A DNA stretch of 64,000 nt from JAHEGP01 sp963751595 (GTDB lineage: Bacteria; Pseudomonadota; Gammaproteobacteria; Pseudomonadales; JAHEGP01): contig CAVVVC010000001.1 in assembly GCA_963751595.1 (NCBI GenBank), positions 1,302,001 to 1,366,000 on the forward strand, written 5' to 3'. The notes below the pieces were generated by a model that saw only the letters and a program-made list of their open reading frames with translations, was not told the origin of the DNA and did no database searches. The position numbers were made by a program, and so were the translations under genes. Positions 8,810 to 17,232 of the stretch are shown piece by piece. Position 1 is the stretch's first letter. The number at the start of each line of letters is the position of its first letter.

Positions 8810-10147
8810 TCAAACGTTTAACAACAGAAATTCCCGTTCCCAGGAACTGATCACCTTGAAGAACGTTTCGTACTCCTTGCGCTTGATCGCTCCGTAGGCC
8901 GAGATGAATCGCTCGCCCAGTATATCCTTGACCGGGTCACACTGGTCCAGCATCTCGAGGGCCTGGCTCAGGCTTCGGGGCAAGGCAAACGGCGAGTCGT
9001 ATGCGGAGGTGGTCAGGGGGTCTGAGGGTGTCAGCCCCTCTGTAATGCCGAGGTAGCCACAGGCGAGGGACACCGCGAACACCAGGTAGGGATTGGCGTC
9101 TGCTCCGGCAAAACGATTCTCGAGCCGGGTGTTCTCGGGTTTGTCGATGGGGACTCGCAGGCCGCAGGTACGGTTGTCGAAACCCCAGTGTACGTTGATC
9201 GGGGCGGAGTGGTCCCGGGCAAAGCGACGATAGGAGTTGACGTTGGGCGCAAACAGCGCGGATGCTGCAGGAGCATATTTCTGGATGCCCGCGATATAAC
9301 TCAGGAACAGCTTGTTCGGTTTACCGTCCTCGCCCACAAAAATATTTCGCCCGGTCTCCTGGTCAACCAGGCTCTGGTGAATATGCATGGAGCTGCCGGG
9401 TTCTGCCTCCATGGGCTTGGCCATAAAGGTGGCATAGACGCCGTGGCGCAGGGCGGCCTCACGCATGGTGCGTTTGTAGAAAAACACCTGATCAGCGAGA
9501 TCCAGAGCATCGCCGTGAATAAAGTTGACTTCCATCTGGGCCGCGCCGGACTCGTGGATAAGGGTGTCCAGGTCCAACTCCATGGCATCACAGAAGTCGT
9601 ACATATCCTCGAACAGGGGGTCGAATTCATTCACCGCATCGATACTGTAGGACTGGCGTGCGGTCTCAGAGCGCCCGGAGCGGCCGACCGGGGGAGAAAG
9701 GGGCGTGTCCGGATCAGTATTGCGTTGGACCAGGTAGAACTCGACTTCCGGCGCTAAAACCGGACGCCAGCCCTTGCCGCTGTACAAGCGCAGTACGCGC
9801 TGCAGGATACTCCGGGGCAACAAGGGGTCAGGGTGCAGTTCCTCCAGCCCGCAGATAACCTGCGCCGTTGGGTCTTTGACCCAGGGTACGACCCTAACCG
9901 AGTCGTAATCCGGCTTGAGCACCATATCGTACTCGCGGGGGTCGATGATCTTGTAGAAATCATCCGGCCAGTCGCCATTGACGGTCTGGACAAAGATACT
10001 TTCCGGCAGTCGCATCCCCTCCTCGCGAAAAAAGCGTGCTGAGGGTATGATCTTGCCACGCGCGTTGCCGGTAATATCCGGCACCAGGCATTCCACCTCG
10101 GTGATACCGCGCTCGCGAAACCAGTGCTCTATCGACTCCATTGACAT
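8810..10147 (-). CDS. spuB: Glutamine synthetase-like gamma-glutamylpolyamine synthetase (SpuB/PuuA type)
   Basis: The 445-residue product has the whole glutamine synthetase fold: an N-terminal beta-grasp part with PDITGNARGK (about residues 23-32), the metal-binding EVEFYL strand, the NVNSYRR region, the WGFDNRT segment and the ENRFAGADANPYL motif. These features and the short length put it with PuuA/SpuB ligases that join glutamate to putrescine or other polyamines using ATP, rather than with ammonia-assimilating GlnA. It is the first gene of the minus-strand operon that continues into the aminotransferase and the transporter. Its exact amine is not visible from sequence. Confidence 0.85.
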   Translation of the reverse strand: MSMESIEHWFRERGITEVECLVPDITGNARGKIIPSARFFREEGMRLPESIFVQTVNGDWPDDFYKIIDPREYDMVLKPDYDSVRVVPWVKDPTAQVICGLEELHPDPLLPRSILQRVLRLYSGKGWRPVLAPEVEFYLVQRNTDPDTPLSPPVGRSGRSETARQSYSIDAVNEFDPLFEDMYDFCDAMELDLDTLIHESGAAQMEVNFIHGDALDLADQVFFYKRTMREAALRHGVYATFMAKPMEAEPGSSMHIHQSLVDQETGRNIFVGEDGKPNKLFLSYIAGIQKYAPAASALFAPNVNSYRRFARDHSAPINVHWGFDNRTCGLRVPIDKPENTRLENRFAGADANPYLVFAVSLACGYLGITEGLTPSDPLTTSAYDSPFALPRSLSQALEMLDQCDPVKDILGERFISAYGAIKRKEYETFFKVISSWEREFLLLNV

Positions 10148-10341
10148 GGACAGTGTTCCTGTAAATAGCCTGGCTCAAATAGCTGTTTGGACCGGGGTAA
10201 GGAGCGCGCTAACATACAGCCTGGATACGCTTTTTTCAACATGAGTAACGCCGCTTAAATGGCTTTACTTCTCTAGCTGGGGGCATAGTACAGTGCGTTG
10301 TGTCGCCCCGGTTACCCTGCAAACCACGACGGGTGCCTCGA

Positions 10342-11691
10342 GTGTCAGATATCGCCAAGCAATTTCTCCGGGAGAATCCCGACACCACTTTTGTCGACAT
10401 CATGGTACCGGATATCAACGGTGTCCTGCGCGGCAAGCGAATCGCGGCCGCGAGCCTTGCCAAGGTCTACAGCGGCGAATTCGTCATGCCCATCTCCCTG
10501 TTTGCCACCCAGATTACGGGCGACTGTGCGGAGGCGACGGGGTTGGTGCTCGAGACCGGTGACCGTGACATGGTCTGCCTGCCTGTCGACAATACACTCT
10601 GCATCAGCGCCTGGCAACGCAAACCCATGGCACAACTGATGGTTGCCATGCAGGATGACGCCGGGGCTGCCCTGCCCTTCGACCCGCGCCAGGTCCTGCG
10701 CCAGGTAGTGAGCAAACTTTCCGGCCTGGGGCTAACCGCGGTGGTGGCGATCGAGCTTGAATTCTACCTCTGCGACCGGGAACGCGATGCCCACGGCAGG
10801 CCGCAGCCCCCCGTGTCACCCGTCACCGGTGCCCGTGACAACGATACCCAGGTCTACGGCCTGATCGAGTTGGATGACTACCAGGCGCTGGTCAATGACA
10901 TTACCTCCATTGCCCATAGCCAGGGCATTCCCGCCACCACGGCCGTTGCCGAATATGCACCGGGACAATTCGAGATCAACCTGCAGCACGTCGCCGACCC
11001 GCTGCTTGCCTGCGACCATGCGCTATTGCTGAAGCGCCTTATCAAAGGCGTCGCGAGCCGTCATGGCTATGATGCCAGCTTTATGGCCAAGCCCTACAGT
11101 CACCTCGCCAGCAGCGGTTTACACGTGCATATCAGCCTGCTGGACCAGGACGGCGAAAACGTTTTTCGGGGAGGGGCGGACAGTGAGCTGCTGCAACATG
11201 CCGTCGGCGGACTGCTGGCAAGCATGAACGATGCCCTGTTGCTATTTGCCCCCCACGGCAACAGCTATCATCGCTATGAAAGCGGCGGCTATGTGCCCAT
11301 GGCGCCCGGATGGGGCTTCAACAATCGCACTGTGGCCGTGAGAATTCCAGGTTCCAAAGCTGACAGTATGCGTATCGAACACCGGCTGGGTGGCGCCGAT
11401 GCCAATCCCTATCTGGCAACTGCGGGGATTATTGCCGGCATCCTCGACGGCATCGAAAAAAAGACCGTGCCAGCACCAGCGATAACGGGCAACGCGCACA
11501 AACAATTGGCGGCATCGCTTCCCGCCACCTGGCAGGCAGCGATCGAAAGCTTCGCCGACAGCAGTTTCTGCCACGCTTACCTGGGGAAACAATTCTGTGA
11601 TGTCTACGCCGCGCTGAAGCAGGCCGAATGCAACATGTACAGCAGCATCATTCCGGCATTCGAGTACGACTGGTATTTTCGCACCAGTTGA
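10342..11691 (+). CDS. puuA: Second glutamine synthetase-like gamma-glutamylpolyamine synthetase
   Basis: A second glutamine synthetase-fold ligase, divergent from the first. From the GTG at 10342 the product is 449 residues and opens MSDIAKQFLRENPDT, which fits PuuA homologues; a GTG at 10300 would add 14 residues, and neither start has a strong ribosome site. Conserved segments include PDINGVLRGKRI, AIELEFYLC, HVHISL, the APHGNSYHR loop, WGFNNRT and HRLGGADANPYL. It should form a gamma-glutamyl amide of a polyamine. Two paralogues side by side suggest separate substrates, for example putrescine versus spermidine or another amine, which is an inference. Confidence 0.82.
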   Translation: MSDIAKQFLRENPDTTFVDIMVPDINGVLRGKRIAAASLAKVYSGEFVMPISLFATQITGDCAEATGLVLETGDRDMVCLPVDNTLCISAWQRKPMAQLMVAMQDDAGAALPFDPRQVLRQVVSKLSGLGLTAVVAIELEFYLCDRERDAHGRPQPPVSPVTGARDNDTQVYGLIELDDYQALVNDITSIAHSQGIPATTAVAEYAPGQFEINLQHVADPLLACDHALLLKRLIKGVASRHGYDASFMAKPYSHLASSGLHVHISLLDQDGENVFRGGADSELLQHAVGGLLASMNDALLLFAPHGNSYHRYESGGYVPMAPGWGFNNRTVAVRIPGSKADSMRIEHRLGGADANPYLATAGIIAGILDGIEKKTVPAPAITGNAHKQLAASLPATWQAAIESFADSSFCHAYLGKQFCDVYAALKQAECNMYSSIIPAFEYDWYFRTS

Positions 11692-11784
11692 GGCTGGCTA
11701 ACTGAACGCCATGTATCGGGCCTGACGGAGAATCCCCTGAAACAGCGGCCAGGCTGGTTAACCGAAGCGATGTCACAGGCCCGC
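11691..11784. repeat. Two imperfect ~32-base direct repeats downstream of puuA
   Basis: A copy beginning AGGCTGGCTAACTGAA at 11691 and one beginning AGGCTGGTTAACCGAA at 11751 line up with a 60-base period over about 32 bases, with roughly 70-75 percent identity by eye and one gap. They lie between the end of the second ligase gene and the end of the pentapeptide gene, at the left edge of the accessory stretch. They have no ORF of their own. Confidence 0.45.
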
Positions 11785-11887
11785 ATATCGCATGAGCATC
11801 CCGTTGTGGTGGTTCGCGTCCCGGTCGGGCACGCGACACACCCATGGCTGTCGACCTGGGCCCTTGGCAAAATATCCGGGTAAATAC

Positions 11888-13166
11888 CTACTCTTCTTCA
11901 GGACGCATCATATAGCTGGATTTGCGATGCTGGATGTCCTCGATCAACTGCTCTGCCGGCGCTATGACGGCTGCCGCCAACTGTTTCTGAAGCTCATCGG
12001 CGTTCGTGAAAAAGGTAATGTCCGGATGCACCCATCGATACTTCAGCAAATCCCGAAACATGCTGTGCGGACTCAGGCCCTGCCGCAAGATTGGAATAAA
12101 GGGAATTTCAAAATTCGGGACTGTCGCCATCAATTCCTGTGGTACCGAGGGGCCGCTCAGGTCTACAACAACGAAACGAGCAAGGCCTGACAGTGTCTGG
12201 ACGGTCTCCGTGTAATCCCGTTGATCCGGCTTATCAAAATCGAACAGCATTGGCAGGTAACCGCGTTCGCGAAGGCTGTCGGCAACACCTTGCAGGATAT
12301 CCAGCCCGCCATCGCCGAAGCGCCCGAGAATCAAAACGCCTTTTTGTGTCACCGCGTTGATCACATTGCGCAACTTCTTGCGATTCAGCAAAAGGTAGAT
12401 GAACTGGGCGACTTCGAGATCGTCGACATGGACTTCCGGCGCATCTTCTTCAGTGATGATCAGGTTCTGCCTGAGATGGCTCTCATCACACAATTGAACA
12501 TCCCAGGTGGAAGTGCCGTAAACCCTGCTACCACGAAGGTCGGTGTGGCGCAGGTCAGTTCCAACGAGGTTCACCCCTGTCAGGTTGGCCCCGACGAATT
12601 TGGCATGCGAGAGTCTGGCATTTCTGAAGTTCGAACCGCTGAGGTCCGCATTGGAAAGGTTGCATCCCTCCATGTCCGTATTGGAAAAATCGCACTGGAG
12701 AAGACGCGATGCTCTCGCCATACCTTCACGCTCCAACATGGAAAAATCGGCCTCCTTCAGGCTGGCCCATTCCACCTCCGCACCTTTCAGCCATGCGCCA
12801 CGCAAAGAGGCACTGTCCAGCTTCACGCCTCGCAGGTCGACATAACCAAGGCAGAGACCGTCCAGGTTGATACCGCTCAGATCGATAAGATGTTTCTGCA
12901 TGGCGACCATGCTCCAGCCTTTCATGAAAGGGCCAAAAGCCGGCATAACATTCGATTGATATTCGCTTACTGGCGGTCGCTTGCCAAGGTGCTCTTCAGA
13001 GACGGCCGGCCAGCGTTCGGCCAGCTTTTGCTGCTTGTATTGCCGCCAGGCATCGAGTGCCTGGCTTTCTGGCTTCACTGCGGATCGGGCTTTTTGCAAG
13101 CTCCAGAAAAGCCTTGAGGTCTTCAGGATTGCCTTCAAAGTTTTCCTGCTGGTGATCGACTTCCAT
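11888..13166 (-). CDS. Pentapeptide-repeat protein with C-terminal TIR-like alpha/beta domain; apparent 1-base frameshift near its 5' end
   Basis: Residues about 93-215 are pentapeptide repeats of the A(D/N)LxG kind (LSGINLDG, VDLRGVKLDSASLRG, CNLSNADLSGSNF), forming a right-handed quadrilateral beta helix. After a linker, residues about 276-410 form an alpha/beta domain with VLILGRFGDGG, a strand ending MLFDFDKP, the TETVQTL helix and a strand RFVVVDLSG; this recalls TIR-like domains fused to pentapeptide repeats in many bacteria, whose function is not established. The start is the ATG at 13166, preceded by GAGGAGG at good spacing, giving MEVDHQQENFEGNPEDLKAF. That frame must shift at a run of five T (13091-13095 on the plus strand) to enter the main frame; removing one base makes ELAKARSAVKPES read smoothly (425 residues). 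The main frame alone opens at 13186 without a ribosome site and with a basic, unnatural N-terminus. The gene stands alone between core loci. Confidence 0.75.
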
Positions 13167-13697
13167 GATTGCCTCCTCGACGACATGCTTCACGGGTCGC
13201 TGGTAAGTACAAGCAGAATAATCTTGCTCACTAATGTTGCAGGCGGCTCACTTTATGAGAAAACTCTCTCGGAGCCGAGCCCGAATCAATTCGCAAAAGT
13301 GCTCACGCGCTGGCTCGAATAAATCGCCCCGGTTTGCCGTGCCGGATCGCCATCACTACAGCGCAGTTAGCTGAGCCGCAGGTGGCGACCACAGAAGCGG
13401 TAAAGCGGGAAGAAGCGGTAGACGTCACAATAGCCGCGGAAGAGACGCCCTTCCCGCTCGCCGTGCAGCGGCGCCCTGGACAAAGACAGCGTGATACCGG
13501 CGTTACTGGTAGTGTCACCAATGCTCAAATTGGCTTCAACTTTGCGGCGTTTAACGGCTGGAAATTCGGGCGAAGTCTCGTAGCATTCCGTCACGGTAGA
13601 AGTTCTTGTTAGTCAGGTGTCAACACCCTTATTTGCTTAATCTTTCCGCGGGGTAGCCTTCCGCCGTTTTTCTTTACGCCCTGGTGAAATAACCGGC
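13167..13697. other. Gene-poor stretch holding a transposase remnant
   Basis: About 530 bases between the pentapeptide gene and frdB. The only recognisable content is the broken IS1380-type transposase start on the minus strand (13367-13594). The rest carries no ORF of protein-like character, no clear terminator for frdB and no RNA gene that I can see. Confidence 0.5.
13367..13594 (-). pseudogene. N-terminal remnant of an IS1380-family transposase
   Basis: The 75-residue minus-strand frame begins MTECYETSPEFPAVKRR and continues KVEANLSIGDTTSNAGI. This matches the typical opening of IS1380-family (DDE group 1) transposases, where FPxxxRRxVxAxFxGGxITSDAG is followed by LLLREVDRRLGL. After about residue 36 the resemblance is lost (basic, aromatic-rich tail) and a stop follows, whereas a full transposase is about 430-480 residues with three acidic catalytic residues, all missing here. 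It is therefore a decayed fragment. Family assignment is from memory of the N-terminal pattern. Confidence 0.55.
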
Positions 13698-14459
13698 CTA
13701 GGACTTACTTTTCAGTCCCTGGCGCGCCATTTTGCGACGCAGAAAAGCAATCTGGGTCGCCAGCGGCAATTGCTTGGGGCACATGTCTTCACAGCCCAGC
13801 AGGGTCATGCAGCCAAAAACACCTTCGTCGTTGCCAACCAACTGATACAGGGCGGCATCGTCTCGCTCATCCCTGGGGTCGAGGCGAAAACGCGCCAGCT
13901 TGTTCAGCCCAACCGCGCCCACGAAGCCCGGGCGCATGTGGGCCGTGCCGCATGCGGAAACACAGCACCCGCATTCGATGCACCGCTCCAGCTCGTATAT
14001 ATCACGGGCTAGTTCAGGCTCCATGGGCTGCTCGAAAATATCCAGATCACGGTCCAGTTCACTACCCTGCACCCAGGTTTCCAGGCGCTCGCTCATGTCT
14101 CGCATCCACTCGCCGGTATCCACTGACAAATCGGCAATCAGTTTGAAAACCGGTAGCGGCATAAGTGTGATGTCATCCGGCAGCTTGCTGATCAATGCGC
14201 AGCAAGCCAGGCCAGGGTTCCCGTTGATGAGCATGGCGCAACTACCACAGATGCCGGCCCGGCAAACGAAGTCGAAAGCCAGGGATGGGTCCTGGGTTTC
14301 CCGAATCTCCGTCAGCGCGATAAACAGGGTCATGCCATCGGCTTCTTCGAGTTCGAAGGTCTGCATTTGCGGCTGGCTGGCTGGATCCTGGGGGTTGTGG
14401 CGCAGAATATGCAAGCGAATCTGGCGCGCCTGGGCGCTCGTCGCGATGAGTTCGTTCAT
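13698..14459 (-). CDS. frdB: Fumarate reductase / succinate:quinone oxidoreductase iron-sulfur subunit
   Basis: The ATG at 14459 overlaps the frdA stop as ATGA, giving 253 residues. An N-terminal ferredoxin-like domain holds the 2Fe-2S ligands in CRAGICGSC and the downstream LACC. The C-terminal domain has CIECGCCVSAC and CMTLLGCEDMCPK for the 4Fe-4S and 3Fe-4S clusters. It passes electrons between the flavoprotein FrdA and the haem-containing FrdC. The sequence differs clearly from the SdhB at the right end of the window (there CREGVCGSD and CILCACC), so it belongs to a second complex. It is the last gene of frdCAB. Confidence 0.9.
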   Translation of the reverse strand: MNELIATSAQARQIRLHILRHNPQDPASQPQMQTFELEEADGMTLFIALTEIRETQDPSLAFDFVCRAGICGSCAMLINGNPGLACCALISKLPDDITLMPLPVFKLIADLSVDTGEWMRDMSERLETWVQGSELDRDLDIFEQPMEPELARDIYELERCIECGCCVSACGTAHMRPGFVGAVGLNKLARFRLDPRDERDDAALYQLVGNDEGVFGCMTLLGCEDMCPKQLPLATQIAFLRRKMARQGLKSKS

Positions 14460-16435
14460 GATTCTTCTCCCAGCCGTTGATTGCGCCCCCGGTACTTCGG
14501 TGGCAGACAATCCAGGTAAGGCATAAGCGCCTCCTGCCGCGCAAAGCGATCTGGCAGGTCCGCGTTCTTCTCGACAGCCTCGACCTCGGCCTGTCGCACC
14601 GGGGTATCAGGATGGTCAATATGGTTCTTCTCGCCGTAGCCACGCCAGCCGGGGGGCATTTCCATGGCCATCACCGACAGCGCCTCGTAATCCAGCTTCG
14701 GTTGCGTCGAATCGGCGTCGGGCCAGGTCGCGAGGGTGCGTGCCAGCCAATCCCGATCATTGCGCAATGGAAAATCTTCTCTGAAGTGGGCTCCGCGACT
14801 CTCTTCCCGCCGCAGCGCTCCCAGGGCCACACACTGCGCCAGTTTGAGCATTTTTTGTACGCGATAGGCCGTTACCAATTCAGGGTTTGCGCCCCGCAGT
14901 TGGGTCCGGATTCCTATATTCCGGCTCCGCACCAACAGCGAATCCAGATCGCGGACGGCTTCTGAAAGCCTGTCGCCGTGGCGAAAAATGCCGACCTTGT
15001 CGGTCATGGTTTGCTGCATCTGTCGCATCAGCTCGAAGGCGTTTTCCTGGCCTGGCCCCTCACAAAGCCCGCTGAGATAGCGCTCCTGCTGTTTCAGCGC
15101 CTGGTCGACCAGGGTGCTGGAAAAGCTGTAATCACTATCGCTGCTATCACAGAAGTCGGCAATGTATTCCCCCACCAGCATGCCTGCGACCACGGTCTCG
15201 GCTACCGAATTCCCGCCCAGGCGATTGAAGCCGTGCATATCCCAGCAGGCTGCCTCCCCGGCGGAAAACAGTCCCTGCAGGGTTGGGCTCTCACCGCGAT
15301 GATCGGTGCGGATGCCCCCCATCGAATAGTGCTGGGCGGGACGCACCGCTATCAGCTGGCGGGCCGGGTCGATCCCGAGGAAGTGCTGGCAGATCTCCTT
15401 GACTTCACGCAGTTTGGTGTCGATGTGTTTTTTACCCAACAAGCGGATATCCAGCCAGAGGTGATCTCCGAATCGCGAATTGGCCCCATGGCCCGCCGCG
15501 ATGTGCTGCTCCATTCGGCGGGATACCACGTCCCGCGATGCAAGTTCCGCTTTCTCCGGCTCGTAATCGGGCATGAATCGATGCTCGTTGCGATCGAGCA
15601 GCAAGCCGCCATCGCCGCGGCATCCCTCGGTGACAAGAATTCCCGCGGGAAAAATGCCGGTGGGATGAAATTGCACCGCTTCCATGTTCCCAAGGCTGGC
15701 AACACCCGTCTCCAGCGCGATGGCAGTGCCGATACCCTCGTTGATAACCGCATTGGTACTGACACGGTAAATACGGCCGAAGCCTCCGGTGGCTATGCAG
15801 GTTGCTTTGGCGACGTAGGCAATCAGCTTTCCGCTCACCAGGTGGCGCACGATCGCGCCATAGCAGCGGGCGCCATCATGAATCAGGGCAATGGCCTCGG
15901 TACGTTCATGCACCGGGATCCGGTCGGCAATCGCCTGATCACTCATGGTGTAGAGCATGGAGTGGCCGGTGCCGTCGGAGACATAGCTGGTGCGCCACTT
16001 TCGAGTGCCACCAAAATCACGCGCGTCGATCAGGCCGTGGGCCGCATCACTTTCGTTCAGTTCAACACTCTCGCCGTTAATTATTGCGGTCCGGGTGCCC
16101 CGCTCCACGCGATTCCAGGGCACACCCCAGGCGGCCATCTCGCGCACGGCTTTGGGTGCAGTGTTGACGAACATCCGCACAACGCCCTGGTCGGCTCCCC
16201 AGTCACTGCCACGCACGGTATCGGCAAAATGCACGTCCTCGTTATCGCCGTGTCCCTTGACGCAGTTGGCGAGGCTCGCTTGCATCCCTCCCTGGGCAGC
16301 GGCGGAATGTGACCGCTTGGGCGGCACCAGGCTGAGTACTATCGCCTGGTGACCCCGGCGCCGCGCACCAATCGCTGCGCGCAGGCCGGCTAGCCCGCCG
16401 CCTACGACCAACACATCAGTGTGTATTATTTCCAT
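14456..16435 (-). CDS. frdA: Fumarate reductase flavoprotein subunit
   Basis: The 659-residue flavoprotein has GGGLAG at 12-17 for FAD and the motif RSHSAAAQGG with His43, equivalent to the histidine that binds FAD covalently in this family and at the same number as in Wolinella FrdA. The substrate site is marked by QFHPTG, the arginine-containing VSRRM helix and HGFNRLGGNS near the cofactor. Length fits type B fumarate reductases (about 650-660). It interconverts fumarate and succinate on the cytoplasmic side. frdC lies three bases upstream and frdB overlaps by four, so the three are one operon. Direction of use in the cell cannot be decided from sequence. Confidence 0.92.
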   Translation of the reverse strand: MEIIHTDVLVVGGGLAGLRAAIGARRRGHQAIVLSLVPPKRSHSAAAQGGMQASLANCVKGHGDNEDVHFADTVRGSDWGADQGVVRMFVNTAPKAVREMAAWGVPWNRVERGTRTAIINGESVELNESDAAHGLIDARDFGGTRKWRTSYVSDGTGHSMLYTMSDQAIADRIPVHERTEAIALIHDGARCYGAIVRHLVSGKLIAYVAKATCIATGGFGRIYRVSTNAVINEGIGTAIALETGVASLGNMEAVQFHPTGIFPAGILVTEGCRGDGGLLLDRNEHRFMPDYEPEKAELASRDVVSRRMEQHIAAGHGANSRFGDHLWLDIRLLGKKHIDTKLREVKEICQHFLGIDPARQLIAVRPAQHYSMGGIRTDHRGESPTLQGLFSAGEAACWDMHGFNRLGGNSVAETVVAGMLVGEYIADFCDSSDSDYSFSSTLVDQALKQQERYLSGLCEGPGQENAFELMRQMQQTMTDKVGIFRHGDRLSEAVRDLDSLLVRSRNIGIRTQLRGANPELVTAYRVQKMLKLAQCVALGALRREESRGAHFREDFPLRNDRDWLARTLATWPDADSTQPKLDYEALSVMAMEMPPGWRGYGEKNHIDHPDTPVRQAEVEAVEKNADLPDRFARQEALMPYLDCLPPKYRGRNQRLGEES

Positions 16436-16438
16436 GGT

Positions 16439-17188
16439 TCAGTCTGCCTGCTGCTGAGGGACATATCGCTCGCCCACATTGTGCCGATGCTCATACCCCA
16501 ACTTCATGTAAGCCGCCAGTGTAAGCAGCCCCAGTGCGAGGAAAAAGCCCGTAATTGCCCATTTGATCCTGCGCAACTTCTCGCGCCCGGCAGCACCGCT
16601 GCCTGGGTTCACCCAGCCCCACTTCAGTGCCAGCCTGTACAGACCGATCCCGCCATGAATTTCAACACTGACCAGCAGTACCAGGTACAGCGGCCACCAG
16701 CGCCCGCTCCACACCCGATCGGCCGAGGCGTAGGGGCCGATATCACCCGGATTGACCAACATCTGGTAAAGGTGGGCGCACGCCAGCAGCATCAGCACCC
16801 AGCCGGTGACGACCTGCACCAACCACAAGCGGGTCTCACTGTGTTTAAAGATCGAGGAATGGCGTAAAAACTGGCGGTATTCACGGTAACTCGCCGGCAT
16901 TTTGCGGACAGCAGCGAGTGCGTGCACAACGAAGATAAAAGCGATCACCGCGACGACGATGGAAACCAGCCAGGGATAGGGTTTACCGAAAATAAACTCG
17001 CCCTCGAACATACGGGCGACGGCATACATTGCGTCCACGCCCAGCAGAATGCTGGAGACGAACAGCATGTGGGCCCACATGAATAACACCAGCAATAAAC
17101 CACTGGCGCCCTGGACGATATCCAGCCATGCCGGGCCGCGGTTAACCCCGGATGCAGCACTTATTCCCGGACTGTGTTGCTTTTCCAC
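16439..17188 (-). CDS. frdC: Di-haem cytochrome b subunit of type B fumarate reductase
   Basis: The 249-residue membrane protein has five hydrophobic segments and histidines at 40, 89, 139 and 178. Their spacing is identical to the haem ligands of Wolinella succinogenes FrdC (44, 93, 143, 182). Glu62 and Glu176 fall exactly where the Wolinella menaquinol-site Glu66 and E-pathway Glu180 would be. A single large anchor with two haems marks a type B quinone oxidoreductase, in contrast with the SdhC/SdhD pair expected with the SdhAB at the right end. The start is a GTG at 17188 with an AGGAG about nine bases upstream. It is the first frd gene, 44 bases after the SLC13 gene. Confidence 0.9.
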   Translation of the reverse strand: MEKQHSPGISAASGVNRGPAWLDIVQGASGLLLVLFMWAHMLFVSSILLGVDAMYAVARMFEGEFIFGKPYPWLVSIVVAVIAFIFVVHALAAVRKMPASYREYRQFLRHSSIFKHSETRLWLVQVVTGWVLMLLACAHLYQMLVNPGDIGPYASADRVWSGRWWPLYLVLLVSVEIHGGIGLYRLALKWGWVNPGSGAAGREKLRRIKWAITGFFLALGLLTLAAYMKLGYEHRHNVGERYVPQQQAD

Positions 17189-17232
17189 TGTCGTAGACTC
17201 CTCCCGGTGTTGGTAAACGCGGTCGTTGCCGC

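Noticed and set aside
13334..13612. 92-codon plus-strand frame
   Set aside because: Opposite the transposase remnant and without recognisable features.
14978..16312. 444-codon plus-strand frame opposite frdA
   Set aside because: Antisense shadow of frdA, no motifs.
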